Shown: positions 27,948-36,781 of the stretch, in pieces
How positions within the stretch are numbered: position 1 is the stretch's first letter
How the letters are laid out: every line of letters starts with the position of its first letter
Assembly: GCA_030647435.1 (NCBI GenBank)
Contig: JAUSJX010000064.1
Span: 1 to 56,842, forward strand
Reading direction: 5' to 3'
DNA: 56,842 bases
From: Candidatus Rokuibacteriota bacterium
GTDB lineage: Bacteria; Methylomirabilota; Methylomirabilia; Rokubacteriales; CSP1-6
Program-made: the position numbers and the translations under genes
The notes under the pieces: generated by a model
Database searches by the model: none
What the model was told of the DNA's origin: nothing
What the model saw: only the letters and a program-made list of their open reading frames with translations

Positions 27948-29258
27948 ATGGGCGACATCCTCGACCTGGCCGAGCGGTTCTGGCAGGGACAGATCCCGCC
28001 GCGCGACCTGTGGCGGCCGACACACAAGAGCGAGGAGCTGGCGCCGGGTGTCGTCTTCTTCCACACCTGGGCGAATGTCACCGCCATCCGAACCGAGGCG
28101 GGGCTCGTCCTCGTGGACACGGGCAACTACGCCGCGCGCGCCAAGACCTTTGCCGCCGTGCGCGCGGTGGACGGTGATCCCCTCCACGCCGCCGTCTACA
28201 CCCACGGCCACGCGGACCACGCCTGCGGACTGCCGCCCTTCCTTGAGGAAGCGCGTGAGAAGGGTCGCCCCGCGCCGTTGATCGTCGGGCACCGGAACGT
28301 CGCCGCCCGCTTCGACCGGTACCGGATGACCGCGCCCTGGAACGGCCTCATCAACTCGCGCCAGTTCTCGGTGAACACCACGTGGCCGACGGACTACGAC
28401 TACCCGACCGTCGTCTACGACGCGGCGTACGCTCTCGAGGCGGGCGGCGCGCGTCTCGAGCTGACGCACGCGCGCGGCGAGACCGACGACCACACGTGGC
28501 TCTGGTGGCCCGAGCGGCGCATCCTCTTCACCGGCGACCTCTTCTTCTGGGTCGCCCCCAACGCCGGCAACCCGCAGAAGGTCCAGCGCTACGCCGCCGA
28601 GTGGGCGCGGGCCCTGCGCGCGATGGCGGAGCGCGGCGCCGAGCTCCTGATCCCGGGCCACGGTGTCCCGATCGTGGGCGCGGCGCGCGCGCGCCAGGCG
28701 CTCAGCGACACGGCGGAGTGGCTCGAGACCCTCGAGCACGAGACCGTGGCGCGCATGAACGCCGGGCTCGGCCTCGACCAGATCCTCGCCGAGGTACGCC
28801 CGCCCGCGCATCTCGCCGAGCGCCCGTACCTCCAGGCCGTCTACGACGAGCCGGAGTACGTCGTGCGCAATATCTGGCGGCTCTACGGCGGCTGGTGGGA
28901 CGGCCAGCCGGCGCATCTCAAGCCCGCCCGCGAATCGGAGATTGGACGGGAGGTCGCGGCGCTGGCGGGCGGCGCCGAGGCGCTCGCCGACCGCGCCCGG
29001 GCCCTGGCCGAGAGCGGCAGCTTTGCTCTCGCATGCCACCTGGCCGACTGGGCTGCGGCCGCGGCGCCCGACAACGCGCGGGTCCACGCCGCGCGCGCCG
29101 ACATCTACGAAGCGCGCGCCCAAGCTTCAAACGCCCTCATGACGCGTGGTATCTTCTCCGCTACGGCACGCGAGTCGGCGACGAAGGCCGGCCGCGGTCC
29201 CGAACAGGGTGCCAGGCCGGCGCCGACCCCCAAGACGCCCCCAATCCAACGAGGGTAG
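27948..29258 (+). CDS. Metallo-beta-lactamase-fold hydrolase, alkylsulfatase-like
   Basis: 436 residues from ATG 27948. The zinc motif THGHADHACG places His86, His88, Asp90 and His91; LTHARGETDDHTWLW and FTGDLFFW supply further ligands, and IPGHGVPIVG the last His. The C-terminal part (about 270-400) fits the SdsA-type alkylsulfatase dimerisation region (NIWRLYGGWWDGQPAHLKP). No signal peptide is seen, so probably cytoplasmic. Substrate not determined; sulfate-ester or lactone hydrolysis are both possible. Ends with a Pro/Lys-rich tail 3 bp before the next gene. Confidence 0.88.
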   Translation: MGDILDLAERFWQGQIPPRDLWRPTHKSEELAPGVVFFHTWANVTAIRTEAGLVLVDTGNYAARAKTFAAVRAVDGDPLHAAVYTHGHADHACGLPPFLEEAREKGRPAPLIVGHRNVAARFDRYRMTAPWNGLINSRQFSVNTTWPTDYDYPTVVYDAAYALEAGGARLELTHARGETDDHTWLWWPERRILFTGDLFFWVAPNAGNPQKVQRYAAEWARALRAMAERGAELLIPGHGVPIVGAARARQALSDTAEWLETLEHETVARMNAGLGLDQILAEVRPPAHLAERPYLQAVYDEPEYVVRNIWRLYGGWWDGQPAHLKPARESEIGREVAALAGGAEALADRARALAESGSFALACHLADWAAAAAPDNARVHAARADIYEARAQASNALMTRGIFSATARESATKAGRGPEQGARPAPTPKTPPIQRG

Positions 29259-29261
29259 AGC

Positions 29262-30728
29262 ATGGCGGATCTCCGACGGATGCGCACCGTGACCGGGGCG
29301 GCGCTCTGGGCGCTGGGCGTGATCCTGTGTGCCCCGCCCCCGCTCCACGCCCAGCAGACGCAGCCTGACCGCGAGCTCGCCCAGGCCCGCGAGAACGCCA
29401 AGTGGGAGCAGGCCAACGCCGCAAAACGGCTCGAAACCTTCCTCAAGGCCGAGCCCAAGCCGCATCCATGCCAGATCTTCGTCGAGTGGAGCCCGCGACT
29501 CTACGCCATCGCCGCCGGCACCAACGCCGAGCAGAACGGCGTGCGCCGCGGCGACCGTCTCAAGAGCATCAACGCCGAGGCCGTCGCCACGCTCGACGAC
29601 GTCACCCGCATCCTGACCGGCGTCCCGGCCGGCACGACGGCGGTCAACATCGTGGTCGAGCGCAGCCTCTCGACCTTCGCCCGCGAGGGGCGGGACGTGC
29701 CGCTCCGCGTCCAGTGCCGGAGCGACAAGGCGCGATGGGAGGCCAAGAAGAAGGCGCTCGAGGCAATGAAGGACGGCCGCTGGAACGACTGCTTCCTCGG
29801 GATGCGCGAGGTGATCCAGGAGTGGGGAGTGGGACGGACCGGCGACGTTGAGGTGCGCGGCCTGTGCTCCTACTACGACGCCCGGCTCAAGGGGCGGCCG
29901 ATCGGCCCCGACGACGCGCAGAGCCTGTACGACTGGCGCCACGCCCAGATCCTCGAGGCGCGGTACGACCCCGGCGCCCTCGACCGGGTGCGGGGCGACA
30001 TGCTCTCGAGCGCCAACGTCCTCCGCGGGTGGAACGCGAAGAACCTCGCCGAGGACCTCGAGCTCCAGCTCAAGGAAGCGACCCTGCGGAGCAAGGTCGA
30101 CCCCGACGAGGACTCGGGCCACGTCCAGGGCACGGGCGTACTCGCGCGGCCGGACGGCACGCTCCTCACGGCCGCCCACGTCGTGGACAAGGGCAAGTAC
30201 ATCGTGGTCCACTGCCCGGGGCGGAAGGAGGCGGTGGCGAAAACCGAGTCAATTGCGCGCAACCTCGACCTGGCGGTGATCAAGACCGCACTGACCAACA
30301 CGGCCTACCTGTCGCTGGCGCCCGCTCGGAGCGCGCGAATGGGCGAGCTGCTCTTCACCATCGGCTTCCCCATCAGCACCTTCCTGGGCACCGAGGCCAA
30401 GCTGACCGAGGGTACGGTGAGCGCCATGTCGGGACCGGGCGGAGAGATTTCATTCATCCAGATCACGGCGCCGGTCCAGCCGGGCAACTCGGAAGGCCCG
30501 GTGGTCAACGGTCAGGGGCAGATCATCGGCATCGTGTCGTCCACGATCGCCTCCCTGCCCTTCCTGATGGCGACGGGCGTCGCGCCCCAGAACGTCAATT
30601 GGGCGGTCAAGGCCGACTACGCGCGGCCGCTCTTCGAGCAGCCCACCGCGCGGCCGGCCGCCGGCAGCCGCACCGAGGCGCTCGAGCGGGCGAGGGGCGC
30701 GACGTGCCGCATTGAAGTCGACCGCTAA
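29262..30728 (+). CDS. Secreted PDZ plus trypsin-like (S1C, HtrA-like) serine protease
   Basis: 488 residues. Signal peptide (cleavage near PLHA|Q, residue 30), a PDZ-like domain at about 72-152 (GTNAEQNGVRRGDRLKSI), a helical linker, and a protease domain with His306 (LTAAHVV), Asp336 (NLDLAVIK) and Ser410 (PGNSEGP). The order PDZ then protease is the reverse of DegP. GNSEGP replaces the common GNSGGP. Starts 3 bp after the hydrolase stop. Confidence 0.88.
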   Translation: MADLRRMRTVTGAALWALGVILCAPPPLHAQQTQPDRELAQARENAKWEQANAAKRLETFLKAEPKPHPCQIFVEWSPRLYAIAAGTNAEQNGVRRGDRLKSINAEAVATLDDVTRILTGVPAGTTAVNIVVERSLSTFAREGRDVPLRVQCRSDKARWEAKKKALEAMKDGRWNDCFLGMREVIQEWGVGRTGDVEVRGLCSYYDARLKGRPIGPDDAQSLYDWRHAQILEARYDPGALDRVRGDMLSSANVLRGWNAKNLAEDLELQLKEATLRSKVDPDEDSGHVQGTGVLARPDGTLLTAAHVVDKGKYIVVHCPGRKEAVAKTESIARNLDLAVIKTALTNTAYLSLAPARSARMGELLFTIGFPISTFLGTEAKLTEGTVSAMSGPGGEISFIQITAPVQPGNSEGPVVNGQGQIIGIVSSTIASLPFLMATGVAPQNVNWAVKADYARPLFEQPTARPAAGSRTEALERARGATCRIEVDR

Positions 30729-30945
30729 GCAGGCGGCTGAAAAGGGCCCATCTGCTTCGTTGGCGCCCTCGGCCGCACGCTCGTGGCCGTTCGAGCTGAG
30801 GGGCGGAGCCCGGAGGCGAGGGCTGAGACAATCGTACGCCTCGCGTGCGGAATCAACCCAGCCCTCGTCTCGCGACGGCCCGGGCCGTCGCTCAACTCGA
30901 ATAGCGGGGCGCCGCCTCGCATCTGGACCCTTTTGAGCCGCCTGC
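30729..30945. repeat. MITE-like element with 21-bp terminal inverted repeats
   Basis: Left end GCAGGCGGCTGAAAAGGGCC (from 30729) is the inverse of the right end (to 30945) with 19 of 21 positions matching. Inside is a second inverted repeat, 30789-30827 against 30860-30901. Total 217 bp, no coding capacity. It begins directly after the TAA of the protease gene. No clear target duplication is seen. It could also act as a bidirectional terminator between convergent genes. Confidence 0.6.
30789..30901. repeat. Inner hairpin repeat, same family as 6397-6551
   Basis: Contains TTCGAGCTGAG near the left and its near-inverse CTCAACTCGAA at the right, with the perfect palindrome CGACGGCCCGGGCCGTCG at 30873-30890. 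The right arm aligns over 57 bases with 6472-6528. Confidence 0.7.
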
Positions 30946-30966
30946 GAGTTTTCAGGCGCCGGCTCG

Positions 30967-31713
30967 CTACTCGTATTTGATGGGGCCGTAGCCGAGATAC
31001 CTGAAGCCGATCCCCTTGCCCTTGATGACCCCGTTCTTCGTGACGGCGCCCTCCGGCAGCATGCCGACGGCGTTGTCGCCGCCCAGGTAGAGCATGACGT
31101 TGCCGCCATCGAAGAATAGGAGATCGCCCGGCTGCGGCTCACCCTCCGTGCCGACCTTGAGCTGGCCCTGGAGGCTCTTCGCCGTCACCGCCTCGGGCTT
31201 GTCGATCACGCCCGCCTGAGCCAGGATGAGGGCGGCGAAGGCGGCGGAGTCGAGCCCGTCTTCCTTCTTCTTGCCGGCCCACTTGAAGGGCACCTTCTCC
31301 TGCTTGAGCGCGAAGGCCGCCGTGAGCGCGTCGCGCCGCTTCCCGGTGATCGACGCCGGCAGCGCCGGGTCCTTGATGTCCTTGCCCGTGTTCGGGTTCT
31401 GCCGGAGGGCGACCACGAGGAGCGCGAGCTCGCCGCGCTCGACTCGGGCGGCGGCGAGCGACTGCTCGGCCTTCGCCGCGTTGGCCGCCGCCGCGGCGCT
31501 CGTCGCCGTCAGCCGCTGGCTGTCGCGCTGCGCGGCGTCGCGGGCCTGCGTGAGCGTGGCGATCTGCTTCTGGGCGTAGAAGATCGCGCCGATCGCCAGG
31601 AGCGCGCAGACCACGAGGCCGATCAGCAGGGCCAGCGTCAGCCCCCTACCGCCACTGCGCGGTGTCTCCGTCAGGTCCGCCATGGGCTGCAGGTCGTCGT
31701 CGAATGCGTTCAT
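30967..31713 (-). CDS. Membrane-anchored NlpC/P60-like protein lacking catalytic residues
   Basis: 248 residues. Cytoplasmic N-terminus, one membrane helix (about 25-47), an Ala-rich coiled coil (about 50-105), then a domain that follows the NlpC/P60 layout: VPFKWAG, DSAAFAALI where the enzyme has D-C-S-G (Ser156 in the Cys position), QPGDLLFF, and GNVMLYLGG where the catalytic His would be (Asn205). It should therefore bind rather than cut peptidoglycan or another ligand. Alone on its strand between the MITE-like repeat and the oxidoreductase. Confidence 0.65.
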   Translation of the reverse strand: MNAFDDDLQPMADLTETPRSGGRGLTLALLIGLVVCALLAIGAIFYAQKQIATLTQARDAAQRDSQRLTATSAAAAANAAKAEQSLAAARVERGELALLVVALRQNPNTGKDIKDPALPASITGKRRDALTAAFALKQEKVPFKWAGKKKEDGLDSAAFAALILAQAGVIDKPEAVTAKSLQGQLKVGTEGEPQPGDLLFFDGGNVMLYLGGDNAVGMLPEGAVTKNGVIKGKGIGFRYLGYGPIKYE

Positions 31714-31803
31714 CGATCGGTCACCTCTCCGTTGAGTCGACTCGTTGCGGGTGATGAAATCCCTCTCTCTTAAGGGTTGGCTCGGCTCGCCTTCGGCTGC
31801 GCC

Positions 31804-34800
31804 TCACACTGCGTCGAGCCTGGCTGCGAGCTCCGCCGCGCGGGCGCGGAAGTGTCTCACGTTGTCGAGCTTGATGTCCTCGTAGCCGCGGATCATGTCG
31901 GGCAGGTCGCCGAGCGCCACCGCCGTGTCGTGGGTGGCGGGCGAGAGTGACGCGAGCGCCCGCTCGACCAGCGCGCGGTACTCGCCGATCAGCGCCCGCT
32001 CCTCGCGCCGCACGCGGGCGTAGCCGAAGACGTCGAGCGACGTGCCGCGCAGCCCCTTCATCGCGTGGAGCGCCGAGAAGGCGGGCTTGAACCAGGAGCC
32101 GAACCGGATCTTCTTCTTGAGCCCGAGCGCCCGCAGGAGCGGCGGGTGCAGGTGCCAGTAGTAGCGGATCTCGGAGCCGAAGCGCGCGTGGAGCTCCGCC
32201 TCGAGCGCGGCCGAGAGATGCAGGCGCGCCACCTCGTACTCGTCCTTGTACGCCATGAGCTTGAAGAGGTGGCGCGCGACGGCTTCGGACAGCCCCGTGC
32301 GGCCGGGCGTCTTCCGCGACTCCTCGCCGGCCACACGCGTGACGAACTCGACGTACCGCCGCGCATAGGCCGCGTCCTGGTAATCGATCAGCTCGGGCAC
32401 GCGGATCTCGAGCAGCCTGCGGAGCTCGCCCGTCGAGCCCGCGGCGTCCACCAGTGCCCGCGCCTCGGCCGAGAGGGCGCGCGAGGTCTCGGCCTTGCCC
32501 TGGGCCTGGACGACCGCGGCCTCCACGCGCTTGGCGTCCACCACGGCCATGCGCCCCCAGCGGAAGGCCAACAGGTTCATGTCCACGCTGACGCCGTTGA
32601 GCCGGATGGCGGCCTCGAGAGAAGCGGTGCTGATCGGGAGCGCGCCGCACTGGTAGGCGGCGCCCACCATGATGAAGTTGGTCGCCATGTGGTCGTTGAA
32701 GAGCGCCTCGGCCATGGCCTGGGCGTCCACGTAGACGTTGGCGTCCTTGCGCGTCACCCGGTCGATGCTCATCAGCGTGCTGCCGAGTTCGGGGAACTGG
32801 AGCGTGGTGTCCACGACCATCCGGCCGGTGGGGATCTGGCTCGTCGAGACGGCGGCGATGGTGCGGCCCGACTCGGCCTTGTCGAGGTTGACCGGGTCCG
32901 TGGCGACGAGAAGGTCGAAGCCGAGGTAGAGGTCGGCGCCGCCGGCCGAGACCTTGTTGGAGCCCTCGATGGGCTGGGAGTCGATCCTGAGGTCCGAGAC
33001 CACAGGGCCCCCCTTCTGCGAAAGCCCCGTCTGATCGAGGCCGCGCACGTGGCGGCCGTCGAGCATGGCGGCCGTGCCCAGGATCTGGTTCACCGTCACG
33101 ACGCCGGTGCCGCCGATGCCCATCATGTGCAGCGCGAAGCCGTCGCGGGGCACGCGCAGCGCGGGCTCGGGCAGGTCGGCGTCCAGCGGCGTCAGGCGCC
33201 GCTCGCGCGTGCGCGGCTCGCCGACCGGCTCGATGGTCAGGAATGACGGGCAGTCGCCGAGGAGGCACGAGTAGTCCTTGTTGCACGAGGACTGGTGGAT
33301 CTGGGTCTTCCTGCCGAACTCGGTCTGGACAGGTTGGACGGAGAGACAGTTCGACTTCCGGCCGCAGTCGCCGCACCCCTCGCACACGGCCTCGTTGATG
33401 AAGATCCGCGTCTGGGGATCGGCCTGCTTGCCGCGCTTCCTGAGCCGCCGCTTCTCGGCTGCGCACTGCTGGTCGTGGATGAGCGCCGTCACGCCCAGGA
33501 CGGCCGCCAGCACCGACTGGGCCTCGAGGAGGCGGTCGCGGTGCCAGACCTCCGTGATGCCCGCGAGGGAGACGCCCTTGTAGATCTCCGGGTGGTCCGT
33601 CGTGATGATGATGCGCTTGACGCCGTCGGCTTCGAGTCGCCTCGTCAACGCGGGGATGGGCAGCGCCCCCGCGGCGTCCTGGCCGCCCGTCATCGCGACG
33701 GCCGAGTTGTAGAGGATCTTGTACGTGATGTTGACGCCCGCAGCGATGGCGTAGTTGATCGCGAGGCTGCCCGAGTGGAAGAGCGTGCCGTCGCCGATGT
33801 TCTGAAAGAGGTGCGGCGTCTCGGTGAAGGGCGAGATCCCGACCCACTGCGCGCCTTCGGCGCCCATGTGCGTGACGCCGATGATGCCGCGGTCCATGCC
33901 CATGGCCATGCCGTGGCAACCGATGCCCGCCGCGGCGACGCTGCCTTCCGGCACGACGGTGGACCGGTTGTGGGGGCAGCCCGAGCAGAAGTAGGCCGTG
34001 CGCGCGAGCGACAGCGGCTTGGGCCGCTGCTTGAGCTCGTCGATGTGGCGGATGCGCGCCTCGACGGAATCGATCCTGAGCTTCCGGGCGATCCGCCTGG
34101 CGATGGCGCGGGCGATGACATCCGGGTCGAGTTCGCCCACGACCTCGACGAGCAGCCGGTTTTCCTCGTCGCGCTTGCCGACGATCCGCGGCCTGTCGGC
34201 CTGGCCGTAGAGAATGTCCTTGCAGAACATCTCGAGGAAGGCCCGCTTCTCCTCGACGACCAGGATCTCCTCGAGCCCCCGCGCGAACTCGCGGACTATC
34301 CGAGGCTCCATCGGAAAGAGCATGCCCATCTTCAGCAGGCGGATGCCGTGGCGGCGGAGCCCCTCGTCATCGAGACCGAGCTCCAGGAGCGCCTGGCGAA
34401 CGTCGTAGTACGTCTTGCCCGCGCTCATGATCCCGAGCCATGCGTCCGGCGTCGGCACGGTGATGCGGTTGAGCTTGTTCTCGTACGCGTAGAGCCGCGC
34501 CAGCTCGAGGCGTGCGTGGTGGAGCGTGCGCTCCATGTCGAGCCCGTAGGGCGGGATCAGGTTGACGTTGATCGCGTGCTCGAAGCGCCGGCCGTCCAGC
34601 TCGATCGTGGGAATGATGGGGCTGACGCGCTCGGGCGACACCTCGGCCGTGCCCGCCTCGTCGGCGACGTTCGTGACGATCTTGACGCCGACCCAGAGCC
34701 CGGAAGTTCGGGAGAGCATGAAGCCGTGCAGGCCCAGGTCGAGGATGTCCTGGACATTGCCGGGAAAGATGGTCGGCATGAGCGCGTCGTAGAGCGCGAC

Positions 34801-35286
34801 TTCCGAGTGGCTCGGCAGCGTCGAGGACTTGGACACCGGGTCGTCTCCCGCCAGGGCCAGCACACCGCCGTTCTTGCCGACGCCGGCGTAGTTGGCGTGC
34901 TTGAAGGCGTCGCCCGACCGGTCCACGCCCGGCGCCTTGCCGTACCACATGCCGAGGACGCCGTCGTACCTGGGGCGCGGGAAGAGGCCGACCATCTGGC
35001 TGCCGAAGATCGCCGTGGCTCCCAGATCTTCGTTCAGGCCGGACGAGAAGACCACCTGATGCGCTTCGAGCAGCTTCTTCTCACGGTCGAGGGTCTGGTC
35101 GAGGCCGCCCAGCGGCGAGCCGCGGTAGCCGGAAACAAAGGTCGCCGTGTTGAGCCCCCGCCGCTTGTCGGCGCGATGCTGATCCAGCGGGAGCCTGACG
35201 AGCGCCTGGATGCCGGAGAGGTAGATGCGCCCCGACTCCTGCGTGTACTTCGCGTCCAGCGAGAACTGGTCGGCCTTGCTGGTCAT
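31804..35286 (-). CDS. Indolepyruvate ferredoxin oxidoreductase, fused alpha-gamma (IorAB-like)
   Basis: 1160 residues, the length of the fused aerobic-bacterial form. It decarboxylates aryl-pyruvates to aryl-acetyl-CoA with TPP and Fe-S clusters. Seen in order: pyrimidine-binding domain (FVSGYRGSPLGGLD, about 50-63), TPP domain with CSGCPHN (434-440) and NIGDGTLFHSGSLA (496-509), a cysteine cluster CEGCGDC...C (635-647) and further cysteines near 668-679, then the gamma domain GIGGTGVVTVNQIL near 725. Probable role: catabolism of aromatic amino acids. A large open frame at 31721-33919 in another frame is shadow. Confidence 0.94.
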   Translation of the reverse strand: MTSKADQFSLDAKYTQESGRIYLSGIQALVRLPLDQHRADKRRGLNTATFVSGYRGSPLGGLDQTLDREKKLLEAHQVVFSSGLNEDLGATAIFGSQMVGLFPRPRYDGVLGMWYGKAPGVDRSGDAFKHANYAGVGKNGGVLALAGDDPVSKSSTLPSHSEVALYDALMPTIFPGNVQDILDLGLHGFMLSRTSGLWVGVKIVTNVADEAGTAEVSPERVSPIIPTIELDGRRFEHAINVNLIPPYGLDMERTLHHARLELARLYAYENKLNRITVPTPDAWLGIMSAGKTYYDVRQALLELGLDDEGLRRHGIRLLKMGMLFPMEPRIVREFARGLEEILVVEEKRAFLEMFCKDILYGQADRPRIVGKRDEENRLLVEVVGELDPDVIARAIARRIARKLRIDSVEARIRHIDELKQRPKPLSLARTAYFCSGCPHNRSTVVPEGSVAAAGIGCHGMAMGMDRGIIGVTHMGAEGAQWVGISPFTETPHLFQNIGDGTLFHSGSLAINYAIAAGVNITYKILYNSAVAMTGGQDAAGALPIPALTRRLEADGVKRIIITTDHPEIYKGVSLAGITEVWHRDRLLEAQSVLAAVLGVTALIHDQQCAAEKRRLRKRGKQADPQTRIFINEAVCEGCGDCGRKSNCLSVQPVQTEFGRKTQIHQSSCNKDYSCLLGDCPSFLTIEPVGEPRTRERRLTPLDADLPEPALRVPRDGFALHMMGIGGTGVVTVNQILGTAAMLDGRHVRGLDQTGLSQKGGPVVSDLRIDSQPIEGSNKVSAGGADLYLGFDLLVATDPVNLDKAESGRTIAAVSTSQIPTGRMVVDTTLQFPELGSTLMSIDRVTRKDANVYVDAQAMAEALFNDHMATNFIMVGAAYQCGALPISTASLEAAIRLNGVSVDMNLLAFRWGRMAVVDAKRVEAAVVQAQGKAETSRALSAEARALVDAAGSTGELRRLLEIRVPELIDYQDAAYARRYVEFVTRVAGEESRKTPGRTGLSEAVARHLFKLMAYKDEYEVARLHLSAALEAELHARFGSEIRYYWHLHPPLLRALGLKKKIRFGSWFKPAFSALHAMKGLRGTSLDVFGYARVRREERALIGEYRALVERALASLSPATHDTAVALGDLPDMIRGYEDIKLDNVRHFRARAAELAARLDAV

Positions 35287-35466
35287 GAGCCCCCCTCAGG
35301 GGATGGCGGTGTCGGATTGGACAACGGCCCTCATGGTAGTCGGGAACTCCGCTTGAGGCAACTGTCTGCGGCCCGCTCGCGTCAGGGGCGGCCCGGCCGG
35401 GAGCGGGATCTCGAAGGCCCACAAGTCCCTTGGAAGTTCCCCGGTTTCTGCGGGCGCCGAAGGCGC

Positions 35467-35495
35467 TTTACGGGGGGCCGGGCGGGGGCTAGAAT
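35467..35495 (+). promoter_or_regulatory. Putative promoter of the TRAP operon
   Basis: TTTACG (35467-35472), a 17-bp spacer, then TAGAAT (35490-35495, five of six to the -10). Start site near 35502, about 42 bases before the dctP ATG, with AGGAG in the leader. Confidence 0.5.
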
Positions 35496-35543
35496 ACGCC
35501 CGGCTTGCGACCTTCCACTTCAACGAGGAACAGGAGACACACC

Positions 35544-36710
35544 ATGAACGATCCTCAGACCAACACCGACACCCCGCGACGGAAATTCCTGAAGGGTGCG
35601 GCCGTAGCGGCGGCGGGCGCGGCGGCGCTCGGCTTCCCGACGGTCGTCAAGGCGCAGGGGCCCATCACGATGCGCTGGCAGAGCACCTGGCCGGCCAAGG
35701 ACATCTTCCACGAGTACGCGCTCGACTTCGCGAAGAAGGTCAACGACATGACCGGCGGCGACCTCAAGATCGACGTGCTGCCCGCCGGCGCGGTGGTCCC
35801 GGCCTTCGGCCTGCTCGACGCCGTGTCCAAGGGGACGCTCGACGGTGGCCACGGCGTGCTCGTGTACCACTACGGCAAGCAGACGGCGCTGGCGCTGTGG
35901 GGGTCCAGTCCCGCCTACGGCATGGACGCCAACATGCTGCTGTCCTGGCACAAGTACGGCGGGGGCAAGGATCTGCTCAACAAGCTCTACGCCTCCATCG
36001 GCGCCAACGTCGTGTCGTTCCCCTACGGCCCGATGGCGACGCAGCCGCTGGGCTGGTTCAAGAAGCCGATCACCAAGCCCGACGACTTCAAGGGCCTCAA
36101 GTTCCGCACGGTGGGCATCTCGATCGACCTGTTCACGGGGCTGGGGGCGGCGGTGAACGCGCTGCCCGGCGGCGAGATCGTGCCGGCCATGGACCGCGGG
36201 CTGCTCGATGCCGCCGAGTTCAACAACGCGTCCTCCGACCGGCTCCTCGGCTTCGCCGACGTGTCCAAGGTCTGCATGCTGCAGAGCTACCACCAGAACG
36301 CCGAGCAGTTCGAGATCACGTTCAACAAGACCAAGTTCGACGCGCTGCCGGCCAAGATGAAGGCCATCATCGAGAACGCGGTGGAGGCCGCCTCGTCCGA
36401 CATGTCGTGGAAGGCGATCGACCGCTACTCGAAGGACTACATCGAGCTGCAGACCAAGGACAAGGTCAGGTTCTACAAGACCCCGGACGCGGTCCTCCAA
36501 AAGCAGCTCCAGATCTTCGACGAGGTCTTGGTGAAGAGGTCGGCAGACAACCCGATGTTCAAGGAGATCTCCGACTCGCAGCGCGCCTTCGCCGAACGGG
36601 CGGTGAAGTGGGACCTCGACACCAACGTCAGCCGGCGCATGGCCTACAACCACTACTTCGCCAAGCCGGCCGCCAAGCCGGCTGCCAAGCCCGCTGACAA
36701 GAAGAGCTAG
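35544..36710 (+). CDS. TRAP transporter solute-binding protein, DctP family, Tat-exported
   Basis: 388 residues from ATG 35544, with CAGGAG upstream. Twin-arginine signal PRRKFLKG at 11-18, cleavage near VKA|Q. Body typical of DctP: WQSTWP, FAKKVNDMTGGDLKIDVLPAGAVVP, LKFRTVGI and the substrate-carboxylate Arg region. The long-form WKKP.TKPDDFKGLK variant is common in mannitol/chloroaromatic-type TRAP proteins. It ends in a low-complexity AKPAAKPAAKPADKK tail. Ligand probably an organic acid (family inference). Confidence 0.94.
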   Translation: MNDPQTNTDTPRRKFLKGAAVAAAGAAALGFPTVVKAQGPITMRWQSTWPAKDIFHEYALDFAKKVNDMTGGDLKIDVLPAGAVVPAFGLLDAVSKGTLDGGHGVLVYHYGKQTALALWGSSPAYGMDANMLLSWHKYGGGKDLLNKLYASIGANVVSFPYGPMATQPLGWFKKPITKPDDFKGLKFRTVGISIDLFTGLGAAVNALPGGEIVPAMDRGLLDAAEFNNASSDRLLGFADVSKVCMLQSYHQNAEQFEITFNKTKFDALPAKMKAIIENAVEAASSDMSWKAIDRYSKDYIELQTKDKVRFYKTPDAVLQKQLQIFDEVLVKRSADNPMFKEISDSQRAFAERAVKWDLDTNVSRRMAYNHYFAKPAAKPAAKPADKKS

Positions 36711-36733
36711 CTCTCCGTGACGCCCGCACGGCA

Positions 36734-36767
36734 GGCCAGCCATCCGGCGCGCGCCGGATGGCTGGCC
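36734..36767 (+). terminator. Perfect 17+17 palindrome between dctP and dctQ
   Basis: Arms 36734-36750 and 36751-36767 are exact inverses, then GGTTTTC follows. As RNA this is a very stable stem with a short U-run, so it should act as a partial terminator or 3' stabiliser, giving more binding protein than permease. The dctQ ATG lies 14 bases after it. Confidence 0.7.
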
Positions 36768-36781
36768 GGTTTTCTCCGCCG

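Noticed and set aside
31735-31800. GCTCGGCTCGCCTTCGGC stretch as another copy of the hairpin repeat
   Set aside because: Only a short similarity; the ATCAACCCAGC core and the paired arm are missing.
31721-33919. 732-residue open frame on the minus strand overlapping the indolepyruvate oxidoreductase
   Set aside because: Arg/Pro/His-rich shadow of the real gene with no domain; arises from high third-position GC.
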